Positions 49,985 to 59,213 of a stretch of 64,000 nucleotides of DNA are shown piece by piece. The DNA comes from Molossus alvarezi. Lineage: Eukaryota > Chordata > Mammalia > Chiroptera > Molossidae. Under the pieces are notes generated by a model, which saw only the letters and a program-made list of their open reading frames with translations, made no database searches and was not told where the DNA came from. The position numbers and the translations under genes are program-made. Every line of letters begins with the position of its first letter. Position 1 is the first letter of the stretch. The stretch covers positions 107,334,551 to 107,398,550 of the forward strand of contig CM073895.1 of the NCBI GenBank assembly GCA_037176705.1, in the 5' to 3' direction.

Positions 49985-50455
49985 CCCAGACACACGTGCT
50001 GGTGGAGGCTGCTGTTCCATGGGTGAGCCCTTCCCTGGCGGGGCAGGCAGCCCGGTGGGCAGGCGGGCGGGCACCATATCTGGGACTCCGGGCGACCTGA
50101 CTCACACTGTCTGAGCCACCCTGGTGATTGCCTGAGGCCCTGCCCCACGGAACATTCAGGCCCACCCAAGCTGTGTCCATTGGTTTTGTCCTAGGATTGG
50201 CCTGTCTTGGCTCCCGCTTCAGAGGGTCCTAAATTCTCTCAAAGAAACAGCACTTGGCCTCAGCGAGCCCCATACCTCCTCTAGCTCACTGGCCACAGGC
50301 CTGGCAGTAGTAGCAGCCAGCCTTGGTGCCCAGCTTGACATTGCCTAGGAACCTCCAAGAGCAGCACAGAAAGCAGCCCTGCGTAGATCGCTTTGTAGCT
50401 TATGTCTGGTGGCCCCGGGAGAACACACAGGGGCAGTGGCTGACCTCGCCCCAAA
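49985..50455 (+). mobile_element. L1/HAL1 5' UTR-like sequence inside copy 1
   Basis: The minus-strand text here matches the plus-strand text of the 5' UTR at about 41040-41510. One run encodes ASGNHQG.xxSVSQVA-type peptides in both places (50140-50080 here, 41384-41431 there). Another encodes ISYK..Y..LL...LLEVPR (50420-50360 here, 41108-41165 there). Since the element at 39062-41515 is minus-strand, this copy is in sense on plus. Confidence 0.7.
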
Positions 50456-50584
50456 GCCAGCCCAAAAGAGTTGGCCTTTCCTTTGCTCCTTTTCCCTTCA
50501 GAATATTGCAATGGCATCCTCAGTACCTGGAGGTGGGCCTTTGTGCTTCTTTCTAAATAGGCTGTAGGTGTTTATTCTTTTTCT

Positions 50585-50650
50585 TTCTTCTCTCTTTCTT
50601 CCCTCCCTCCCTCCCTGCCTCCCTCCCTGCCTCCCTCCCTCCCGCCCTCT
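50585..50650. repeat. (CCCT)n microsatellite
   Basis: CCCTCCCT units with CTGC interruptions. The tract is shorter in copy 2 (about 56290-56310). Confidence 0.9.
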
Positions 50651-53600
50651 CTGGCTAGAGCACTTTGGGGCTCAGGGCCAGACTGAGGAAGTTGTGCAGA
50701 GAGCTCCCACATGCCCACTGCCCTGTAGTCCCTGCTCTTTCTTCCCCAAGGCACACAGGGGCAGGCACGCAGGCACCCACTGCGTGATTTTCCTGAGGCC
50801 CAGAGGCCTGGTGCAGAACTTAGGATGAGACCCCTACCCTCCTGATCCCCAAAAAGACAGGCATGGGCCCAAGAAAGGTGTCTGGGCCTGGGCCTTGGGA
50901 GAAGGGGTGTAGGGGATGGGAAGCAAAGGCCAGGGTCACTCATTCCATGGGAACTCAATGGCTTCATTCAAATGCAGAGAGCCTAGGACTTTGCCTGAGG
51001 CTTCTACAACTCCCCCACACTTAGGCCACTGATTCCAAGCTGCAGGAAGGGAGCACTGGTAGTCTGGGGCTGAAAGAGTTCACCTCCTTGTGCCAATGCA
51101 GAAAACTGCCCTCCACCCTCTGAGAATGGGCAGGGTGTGGGCCGGTAGGTGGCGGTGGGGTGGTGGTGGTGGTGTTGTGCGGCGGCGGGTTGCGGGGTGC
51201 AAGTCCAGGGCATCCAAGGAGAAGTGAAACAGTCCATCTCGGCCTCTGAGATTCCCTAGGCCAAATGCTGGTGTAAAGTGATGAGGGTCCAGGGAGCTCT
51301 GGTAGGGGATGAATGGACACAGTAACCCTGTGTCAAGGGAACAACAAGCACACTTGTACTGAAACCCTGTGCTCCGGGTGACGATTTTGGTAACTCATTT
51401 TTAGGTTCCCCTCACATGGATGGATGGATAGACCGTTGGGTGGGTGAGTGGATGGATGGTGAGCACTGAACTGGACAGATAGGACACACCGATCCTCCCT
51501 CCACCCACTGATTTCCAAGGGTAGGTCCGGGCCTAGGACAGGGACACCCTACCCCCAGCAAGTGAATTTAGTTAACACCTTTGTAGTTCGGACCATCCTT
51601 TGAGTTTAGTGTAGGTCTCTGAGTCTGTGGGGCCACTACACGGGCCTCCCCTGAGCTCGCCTGTGTTCCTATGTGTATGTGGCCCCTGTTACGCACACGC
51701 ATGCACACGGTCCTCTCCTCGGGAGAGCCCTGACTCCTAAGTCGTGATCCCGGGGTTGTTTGAAACATCACCCCAAAGGAGTGGACCCCAGGAGGAGGAT
51801 GTGAACATAGGTACTCAATGTCAGTGAACTGCGTGTTCCTAAAAGGGTTCGGATCTTAGGTAGTAGGTCATGTCTCTATTGACTACCCTGCAATGAAATC
51901 CTAGAAACAAGTTAGGGAATCAAAAATCCCTCACTTTGAAAGTCAGGGAGTTCCTGCACGTGTCAGAGAGGGTCCCCCTATGTGTCTCCTGGTCTTCCAC
52001 AGCATTCACCCTGGGACCTGACGTGTAATCTTTGAGTCTGATGAGTTTTTTTTTGAGCCATTCTTTGTTGTTGCTAGTGCTGGTGCTGGTCCTGGTGTTG
52101 GTGCAGCTGCTGCAGCTGCTGCTGGTGATGTTGGTGGTGTTGGTGGTGCTTCTGCTGCTTCTGCTGGTGCTGGTGGTACTGTGCTGGTGCTTCAGTTAAT
52201 CCTCACCCAAGGGTATTTCCTTGATTTGCAGTTGGACACTAAAATGCCAGGAAATTTTTGGGAGAAGAGGAATGGAGAAACCGAGGCAGGAAAGTTAAAC
52301 AAAGCCAAAGAGCTTTGCGGGACGTGTGTAGCAGGGCCTTATCTTGAGAACAAGGCTAACAAACTCTACTTGTCACAGAAAAGTGCAGCAGAGGAGGGAC
52401 ATGGAAGGGGAGAGGAGGAGAATGCAGACACCACTTAGTGGCAATCATCCTGAAGTTGTTGGGACAGCAGGGAGGGAGGGAGGGAGGGAGGGAGTAGGAC
52501 AGAAGAGTGCAAAGGAAGGAACCAAGCAACCAAGAAACCAAGGGACACAAAAGGCAGGTCCTTCCCAGGATCTATGCCAAAGAAGAGGGGAGACTATTGA
52601 AGTCCAACTGCACCAGGAATATCTAGGCGAGGAACTTAAAACAAAAACTTCCAGACAGAAGGGCATGTGAGGCAGAAAAGGCTTAGATGAGCTGAGAGCC
52701 TGCCTGTGCTTCCTAGGCCAGACACGTAGGTTGGCTCGCTCTGTTTCCGTAATAAATGTGCATGAGTTCAGGTTGGGCTCCGTTCACTTGCACTCACGTT
52801 GCAATAAATTCACAGAGCGAGCGGAACGCAGATGTTATGTGCAGTGTCTCCTCCTCCTCCTCCTTCCCCATGAGAACCCAAAGATCCAGGCTGGGCACAG
52901 CCCTGTCCCAGTGATTCAGGGGGTCGTCCAGTCACACCGCTCTGGTGTCTGTGAGCAGTGCAGGTCCCATTTTGATCCCAGGTCGACTTTTAGAGGGTGT
53001 GTGTGTGGGGGGGCAGGGGTATGGTCAAGTGGGAGGGAAGGAGGGAGCGGGAAGAGGGAACTCTGCAACACCTCATGAGTTTATTCTCTTTGGCTTTCCC
53101 CACACACTCACTGAGACAATAACTAATGTGGAGTCAACCAAGATTCCCCACAGGAGAACAGGAACTAGGGGTTGACTGCAGGCAAGTTTCCCTAGTAGGC
53201 CTCCTCCTGGCCCAGCCGCTTGCCCTTGGCAGAGATTCCAGCGCCAGGCAAGGGGAGGAGTGGGGGCGAAAGCTTCACTGTGCCCAAAGGGTAGGGCCCC
53301 CGGCCCATGGGAAACGGGTGGCAGGCGGGCCGAGCAGTGGAGGGGTGTCCCGTGGAACACATCTGCCGCTTCTCCATTAGACTGGAGCTCGGTGGGTTGT
53401 CTGGGCGGCGGCCAAAACACACTGGTGGAGGGGGGCGCTCGCCTAGGGCGGGACTTTTGGGGCATTTGCCCCGCCGGGTCGGTGCACACCGCCGTTCGCG
53501 GTGTCCTTCCAGGAACCCATCTGTCACCCTCTTCAGTCCACCAAACCCCTCTTTTGTCTGGGGAGAGTGGACATGTGTCAAAAGGAGAAGGAAACGGACG

Positions 53601-53799
53601 ACACAGCTCGGAGTGGTCGATTCAGGTGGGTTCCATTTCCACACGACACAGGTGTCAAGAAGTAAGTGTAAGGGATGAGGCCCCAACCTGCATTTCTCAG
53701 GCCGTGAGAGCAGTTTTCATGGCAGGTGCTGCCCTGTGTCATTTGCCCCGACCCTGCCCCTACACACCGCCTTCCATGTCCCCAGTGCCCAGGTGCACA

Positions 53800-54080
53800 G
53801 CTAATTGCCATCACCCACGACTGCCGCGGCCCCGCCCCTTTCGCCCCGCCCCCGTCCTGACGGCCCATCCCCCTGTGCGCCGACCCGGCCAGCTGTCAAC
53901 CTCCTCTGTGCGGAGCTTATCACAGCCGCCACGGGGCAGGCGCTGCCCCATTGCCCCACGTCACAGTGAGGCCAGCCGGATCGCATCGCATCACATCGCA
54001 TCGCATCGCATCCTGACTAACGGGGCCACGGAGACGCGTGGCCCAGCGCTCGGGAGCCCGGGCACGTGCTCGATTCACGG
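53800..54080. promoter_or_regulatory. CpG island core with GC boxes and (ATCGC)n
   Basis: CCCCGCCCC occurs twice near 53828-53852. CpG is dense, with CACGTCAC at about 53956 and an ATCGC pentanucleotide run at 53980-54012. It is promoter-like by composition only. Confidence 0.4.
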
Positions 54081-54225
54081 TAGTGGGAGGGTGCTTGGGA
54101 CACTGGTCTTCTGTCCTCTCTGGTCTGCCTCTCTCTCTCCCTCTGTCTCTCTCCCGCCCCGCCCCCGTCTCCCTCTCCTCCTCTCTCTCACCCCCCTAGT
54201 CTCATAGAGCTCTCCTGTCTTGCAG

Positions 54226-54504
54226 GACAGGGAATTTCGCGGAGTCGTGGAAGTGACTGCTCCCCTAGGCCCCTCCTGTGCCGAGGAAGGTCAGGCGGGC
54301 AAGCGGGTCCCCGGGCGGATTTGGGGATTTCCTCGGAGCGAGGAGGCAGCTTCTCTGTGCGATCTCGGTTCCGGCGGAGGACACCTGCTGTGGGCAGAGA
54401 AGCCGGACCCCGGTGGCCTGGGGTTTTCGCCCGCGCCGCCGGTACGTCAACCATCCACAGGAGTGGAAAGGGTCCTGGTGCACACTGCAACTGTTTTCAG
54501 AGAG
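54226..54504 (+). other. candidate exon
   Basis: A long pyrimidine tract from about 54110 leads to TTGCAG|GACAGG (acceptor at 54225), and GAGAG|GTAGGG gives a donor after 54504. The interval is 279 nt, a multiple of three, and one plus-strand frame is open across it. The peptide resembles nothing I know. Splice-like signals are common in CT-rich GC-rich DNA, so this is weak. Confidence 0.2.
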
Positions 54505-55689
54505 GTAGGGACTGTCGTGTCTTAGGTCAAATAAGTACTATTGAAACATAAGTCCATCAAATCAACGTGTTCATAGTTATTGCCTGATCCGCCGGCGCCC
54601 GCCCAGCCCCCAGCACACCAGGCCAACCCCAGCCGGCCTCGCCCCCCCCCACCCTGACACACACACACACACGCACCCCCACGGACACGCACACCCCCCC
54701 ACACTCCCACACAGCAGCGCCCAGTCACGGCCCGTTAGAGATCCGGTCCTCTGGTGGACCCGGTCGCGGTCCGTTGCAGCGGCTAAGTCCGGGGCCCGGC
54801 AACCTGTCTCTCCGGTCGCCCAGGTAACCGGCCACCTGGACCGCCGTTGAGGGCGCGGTGACGCGTCCCCCGCAAGTCGTCCTCGCTCGTTAGGTGCCTC
54901 GATCGCGTGACCGCGGTTCTGCGGGCAGACCCGGAAGCGGGCCGGAGAGAGTTACACACGCACAGACACTCCCTCCCTCCCTCCCTCGCACACAGACACA
55001 CACGGGCCTCCACACCTCCCTCGCTCCCTCCCCCCTCCCCCCCTTGGCCTCTGGCCAAATACAAATACAGAATCAGTCAATAAAACATTTCAATATCGCC
55101 GTGCTCTCGTCCTGTTCATGGGCTTTGCTTCAGTCTGCGGCGGCGGCGGCCCGGGCAGAGACCCTGAGAGGGCAGAGGAGATCTCCCCCTCCCTTTCGAC
55201 CTGGAGGATGTTCAGTGGGCTGGCCAGGGAAGAGCGGCTGCCAGCCGCCCAGCCGGCCTGCGCGGTTGGTTTCTCACGGAAGGATTCCGGGCCCGTGACG
55301 AGGGAGACCATCTGGTGGGAGACCTAAGAGTGTAGTGAGACATCAGGAGGGATACCTCGACTGGGAACATCTTCCCTGAGGAGCAAGGGGTTCGCCTCCC
55401 ACACCGGGCCCCAACCCAGCTCAGGATCCCAGTACCAGGAAGAGACGTCCCCATCCCTTGTGGCTGTGCAAACCACCCGGGATCGAGGTGGAGCCTGCAG
55501 GGGTCCCAGGCAGTTCCTTTGAAAGGGCCTGCCCACGCACGGAGCTCCGGGGACCCTCTTTCTGCGGGCTGCAGAGTGGGGGTGGGTGGCAGGGAGGGAC
55601 CGAGGCAGCTTGAAAGGCACCAGAGACATCCCTGGGAAGAACTGAGTCCTTTGGCATTGGGGTGAGAGCTGGAGGGGCCGCTTTGTCCC

Positions 55690-56150
55690 AGGCACACGTG
55701 CTGGTGGAGGCTGCTGTTCCATGGGTGAGCCCTTCCCTCGCGGGGCAGGCAGCCCGGTGGGCGGGCGCGCACCGTCCCTGGGACTCTGGTGACCTGGCAC
55801 CCACTGTCTGGGCCACCCTGGTGATTGCCTGAGGCCCTGCCCCACGGAACATTCAGGCCCACCCAAGCGGTGTCCATTGATTTTTTCCTAGGATTGTCCT
55901 GTCTTGGCTCCCGCTTCACGTGGTCCTAAATTCTCTGAAACCAACAGCACCTGGCCTCAGCGAGCCCCATCCCTCCTCTGGCTCACTGGCCCCAGGCCTG
56001 GCAGTAGTAGCAGCCAGCCTTGGGGCCCAGCTTGACATTGCCTAGGCACCTCCAAGACCAGCACAGAAGGCAGCCATGTGTAGATCGCTTTGTAGCTTAT
56101 GTCTGGTGGCCCCGGGAGAACACAGGGGCGGTGGCTGACCTTGCCCAGGA
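55690..56150 (+). mobile_element. L1/HAL1 5' UTR-like sequence inside copy 2
   Basis: Collinear with 49985-50455 and sharing the same resemblance to 41040-41510, so it was present before the segment was duplicated. Confidence 0.65.
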
Positions 56151-56902
56151 GCCAGCCTAGAAGAGTTGGCCTTTCCTTTGCTCCTTTTCCCTTCAGGATA
56201 TTGCAATGGCATCCTCAGTACCTGGAGGTGGGCCTTTGTGCTTCTTCCTCAATAGGCTGTAGGTACGTATTCTTTTTCTTGCTTCTCTCTTTCCTCCCTC
56301 CCTCCCTCTCTGGCTAGAGCAATTTGGGGCTCGGGGCAAGACTGTGGAAGTTGTACAGAGAGCTCCCACATGCCCACTGCCCTGTAGTCCCTGCTCTTTC
56401 TTCCCCAAGTCACACATGGGCAGGCACGCAGGCACCCACTGCATGATTTTCCTGAGGCCCAGAGGCCTGGTCAGAACTTAGGATGAAACCCCTACCCTTC
56501 TGTTCCCCAAAGAGACAGGCATGGGCCTAGAAAAGGTGGCTGGGCCTGAGCCTGGGGGATGGGGGTGTTAGGGGATGGGAAGGGAAGGCCAGGGCCACTT
56601 ATTCCAAGGGAACTCAATGGCTTCATTCAAATGCAGAGAGTCTAGGACTTTGCCTGAGGCTTCTACAACTCCCCCACACTTAGGCCACTGATTCCAAGCT
56701 GCAGGAAAGGAGCAGGGGCAGTCTGGGGCTGAAAGAGTTCGCCTCCTTGTGCCAAAGCTGAAAACTGCCCTCCACCCTCGGAGAATGGGCAGGGTGTGTG
56801 TGTGTGGCGGGGGTTAAGTGGCCATTGGGTGGTGGTGGTGGTGTTGAGTGGCAGCTGTTTAGAGGTGCAAGTCCAGGGCATCCAAGGAGAAGTTAAACAG
56901 TC

Positions 56903-56908
56903 CATCTC
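56903..56908. other. presumed 6-bp target-site duplication (one side)
   Basis: CATCTC directly precedes the LTR. Copy 1 has the unoccupied sequence CCATCTC then GGCCTC at 51233-51245. The partner copy would lie beyond the window. Confidence 0.5.
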
Positions 56909-57284
56909 TGACTGGTCCCTCAGTTCAAGCAAGGACTGTAGAGGGGGAGTGAGGATGAGGAGGGACAAGAGACACAAGAAATGGAGACAAGACAGGATTC
57001 TGATCAAGTCTCACTTTATTGTAGGCAGGTTATAGATTATATACTCTAACAGAGGTCAGTCAGGGAAGAAGGAAGTGAGCACATGAGAGACGAAGAACAA
57101 TTTTCAATTATCTAAGGTATTTCCTGCAAAATTATGTAGGAGAAAAATTCTCCCCCGAAAGGCATTTATCAGAAATGCCTCAAGGCCCTTGAGCAAGCAA
57201 GACCACAAGCAGGCAAAGAGGTTTTGTAAGTACACACAGACTGCTCTTGGCACAGTCTCAAGGAGCCTTTAGTGGACCCCAACA
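56909..57284 (-). repeat. 3' LTR of an endogenous betaretrovirus
   Basis: Viral sense starts TGTTGGGGTCC at 57284 and ends GGACCAGTCA at 56909, the canonical TG...CA. The 5' end is fixed by the polypurine tract and the 3' end by the paralogous empty site in copy 1. The 376-bp length is in the range of type-D-like betaretroviruses. It has a TATA-like TATATAA (57043-57037) and AATAAA (57020-57015). Confidence 0.9.
57015..57043 (-). promoter_or_regulatory. LTR TATA box and polyadenylation signal
   Basis: On the minus strand TATATAA (57043-57037) is followed 16 bp later by AATAAA (57020-57015). The polyadenylation signal would thus lie in U3 or very early R, implying a very short R region as in known betaretroviruses. 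U5 would be about 90 bp. Confidence 0.7.
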
Positions 57285-57302
57285 GGTCCCCCTTTTTATT
57301 TT
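57285..57302 (-). other. polypurine tract
   Basis: AAAATAAAAAGGGGGACC in viral sense directly precedes the LTR and would prime plus-strand DNA synthesis. Confidence 0.85.
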
Positions 57303-57460
57303 ATTTAAGGCCGGGGTTGCGCCTGTCTTAGGTCAGAGAGATCGCACTAGGGTCGAATAACTCTTACCCGTCATAGATCATTTGATCTGGCTTAGGCGAG
57401 CTTCGTACCTCTTAGTGTCTCTCAGTTGCCCGTCATTGACTGTCCAACCCAGCTGAGGCC
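57303..57460 (-). other. short region between env and the polypurine tract
   Basis: About 160 bp downstream of the env stop, with no further ORF. It probably corresponds to the 3' untranslated and constitutive-transport-element-like region of type-D viruses. I did not confirm such a structure. Confidence 0.4.
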
Positions 57461-58640
57461 TTAGGCCATCGTATGGAAATACGGAATGCCTTGCTCTGCC
57501 TGTTCCAGGCGATGATAATGGACCTGTATTTGCTGTACTTTAATTGCCTTGATCTGCTGCTTAATGAATGCCATGATTTTGGTAAATATCTCGGGCCCGA
57601 GGGATAGCAGGAGGAGCAGTCCTAAAAGAGGGCCTAATAGGGGAAGGAGGTAAGGAAGTATCCCATTCAGCCCACCCCACAACGGGTTGTCGAATAATTC
57701 TTTTCTTCTTTTCACCAGGTCGTCTTGGAGTTGCTTTATCTTGTTTCTCACAATGCCTGATTTGTTCACGTAGAAGCAGCATTTTTCCTGTAAGGCTAAG
57801 CAAATCCCTCCCTGTTCTGCAGTAAGCAAATCTAATCCTGTTCTATTCTGGAGGACTACCTCCGCAAGCGAATCTAACTGATCTTGTAAATCTTGGATAG
57901 TGCTGGAGAGTGCCTGAACATCATCTATTAGTTGATTTGATAGTTTTGTATAGGTATGCAATGACATCCCCAATCCAGCTGATCCAGTAGCGAGAGCTCC
58001 AGAGACTCCCAGCCCCACCAAGAGGGGAATAAATGATACAGCTCTTTTGGAATGTCCCGTTAAATAATCAAGGCTAGGTGTAGGAACGAGGTCATCTCCA
58101 GAGATGACATCAATGTCTGGCAGAAGGGTGGCTAAGACACACACTCCTGTCCAGTTTCGAGGCAAAGCAGAGTAAGCTAGGTTGCCACCACATACAAACA
58201 CCGTTCCCCTGTCTGGGCACACAGAAGTATTATACACTTGATAATTACTACAATTAGCAAAAGTAATAAAACCTACATCTATATCATAGCTATTATTTTG
58301 ATAATTACCCTTAAAACACAAAGGATAGGAAAATCCCATAGGCTGAACCCCAAATGGCAGACTGTAGCTACAATTATTATTAGGTTTTATGATAGTTTGA
58401 TTAACAGGCAATGCTAAGGGCATAGGGGTACCTAGAGTCATACATAAGCAACAATTAGCGGCAAGCATAGGATTGGAAACATTCAGGGCTTTATGGGTAG
58501 CATCCAAGATATCAACAGTCTGCGTGTCCAAGTCTACTCCCCGTGATTTAGGTAAAGTCAAAGGATGGTAGTTAATTTTTAGGATACAATTGTTCCATGA
58601 TTTGTTCAAGCTGTTTTTGAGTCTTTGCCTCTTTTATTTG
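57461..58640 (-). pseudogene. env: env, C-terminal part: end of SU and complete TM
   Basis: This frame is open from about 58640 to the stop at 57461 (382 codons after the first start-like codon at 58609). It has the SU CXXC-type motif CCLC (residues 53-56), a cleavage-site-like SKR (187-189) and a hydrophobic fusion peptide from 190. A gamma-type ectodomain follows, with an immunosuppressive-like segment (about 253-270) and CX6CC (270-278). There is a membrane span at about 314-337 and a 45-residue tail. Envelope proteins mediate receptor binding and fusion. The frame differs from that of the N-terminal half, so one frameshift near 58575-58635 separates them. Confidence 0.93.
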
Positions 58641-59213
58641 ATCCTGTGGCCCCCCTCCATCGGAGATATAGATTGGAGCCTCTTTGGACCAACATACGGC
58701 TTGTCCCACTGTCCCTGAGCAAGATGCTTGTGCATATTGGCTGTGGGAGCCTCCTAACTGAAGCGGTCCCCATTCACCCCCCACTGCACCTCCCCATTGT
58801 CGTTGAAGAATGGCAGTGAAATAAGTCTTGTTAAAAGTGCACTCTTGAACCGACTCATAGCAAGACGAATGCATCTGATTAGAAAAGGAGGTGCATGGAC
58901 AGGTCCCAGGCCGTCCCTTTATAGTAGGTATAATAGGGGGTTTATTTACACACTGCCATTGCGGCGTCCTCAGTCCTCCAAGGTTACTGTGATCTGAGGC
59001 TAGGTAAACGGTTCTTCGGCCACAATCAACCGTTTTAAATCTATTTTTTGGTATTGCATAGTTAGTAGCAATGCCTCCCCGGCAATCACAAGGTTTACCA
59101 AAAAGGGTGTCATACAGCCCGTCTTTACTTACCGATTTCTGAAATCCGGCATCCCCAGGCATGAAGACGACGCCAAACAAGGTCAGAAGCAGCAAGCCTG
59201 CGAAGTTCTTCAT
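58572..59213 (-). pseudogene. env: env, N-terminal part: signal peptide and SU receptor-binding region
   Basis: It starts at a true ATG (59213) that overlaps the pol stop in an ATGA arrangement. A signal peptide with a LLLLTLFGVVF core is followed by a Cys-rich SU domain. [11 protein letters not shown] (residues 184-194, 58664-58632) closely matches the SDGGGxxDxxR motif known from the RDR (ASCT2-using) interference group, with Lys for the final Arg. The frame ends at 58572, about 35 bp past where the downstream env frame becomes open. Together the halves approximate 580 residues, the usual size for type-D-like Env. Confidence 0.93.

Larger units (their letters stand above)
49010..51239 (+). 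repeat. GC-rich duplicated segment, copy 1
   Basis: This 2.2-kb stretch is repeated at 54640-56908 in direct orientation, offset about 5.67-5.69 kb. By eye the match is high from about 49230 on and lower in the first 200 bp. Distinct parts are a CpG-rich head, a (CTCC)n tract, a polyadenylation-like AATAAA near 49389, a (CGG)n block near 49448, HAL1-like 5' UTR sequence, a (CCCT)n tract and a GGTGGT-rich stretch near 51150. The homology ends at 51239, where the second copy is broken by a provirus. Open frames on both strands reflect GC richness. No known protein is recognised. Confidence 0.93.
51240..54639. other. sequence between the duplicated copies; CpG-rich on the right
   Basis: No gene is recognised. 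It contains a TGGA-rich tract (51415-51460), an imperfect (GTG/CTG)n trinucleotide tract (about 52065-52195), (GGGA)n at about 52470-52497, a dense CpG island at about 53220-54060 with GC boxes near 53830-53855, and ATCGC repeats at 53980-54012. The longest ORF (53260-54207, plus) has no recognisable domain. If the array is truly tandem, this is the rest of the repeat unit. Confidence 0.55.
54640..56908 (+). repeat. GC-rich duplicated segment, copy 2, interrupted by a provirus
   Basis: Direct repeat of 49010-51239. The head retains more CpG than copy 1 and differs more there. From about 54920 to 56908 the two are nearly collinear with scattered substitutions and small indels. Homology stops exactly at the LTR edge, where copy 1 continues GGCCTCTGAG. 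Confidence 0.93.

Noticed and set aside
49520..50180. Overlapping long minus-strand ORFs in copy 1, with counterparts at 55212-55919
   Set aside because: Conserved between copies only because the DNA is duplicated. They are in GC-rich DNA partly derived from an L1-type 5' UTR, several frames are open at once, and no domain is recognisable.
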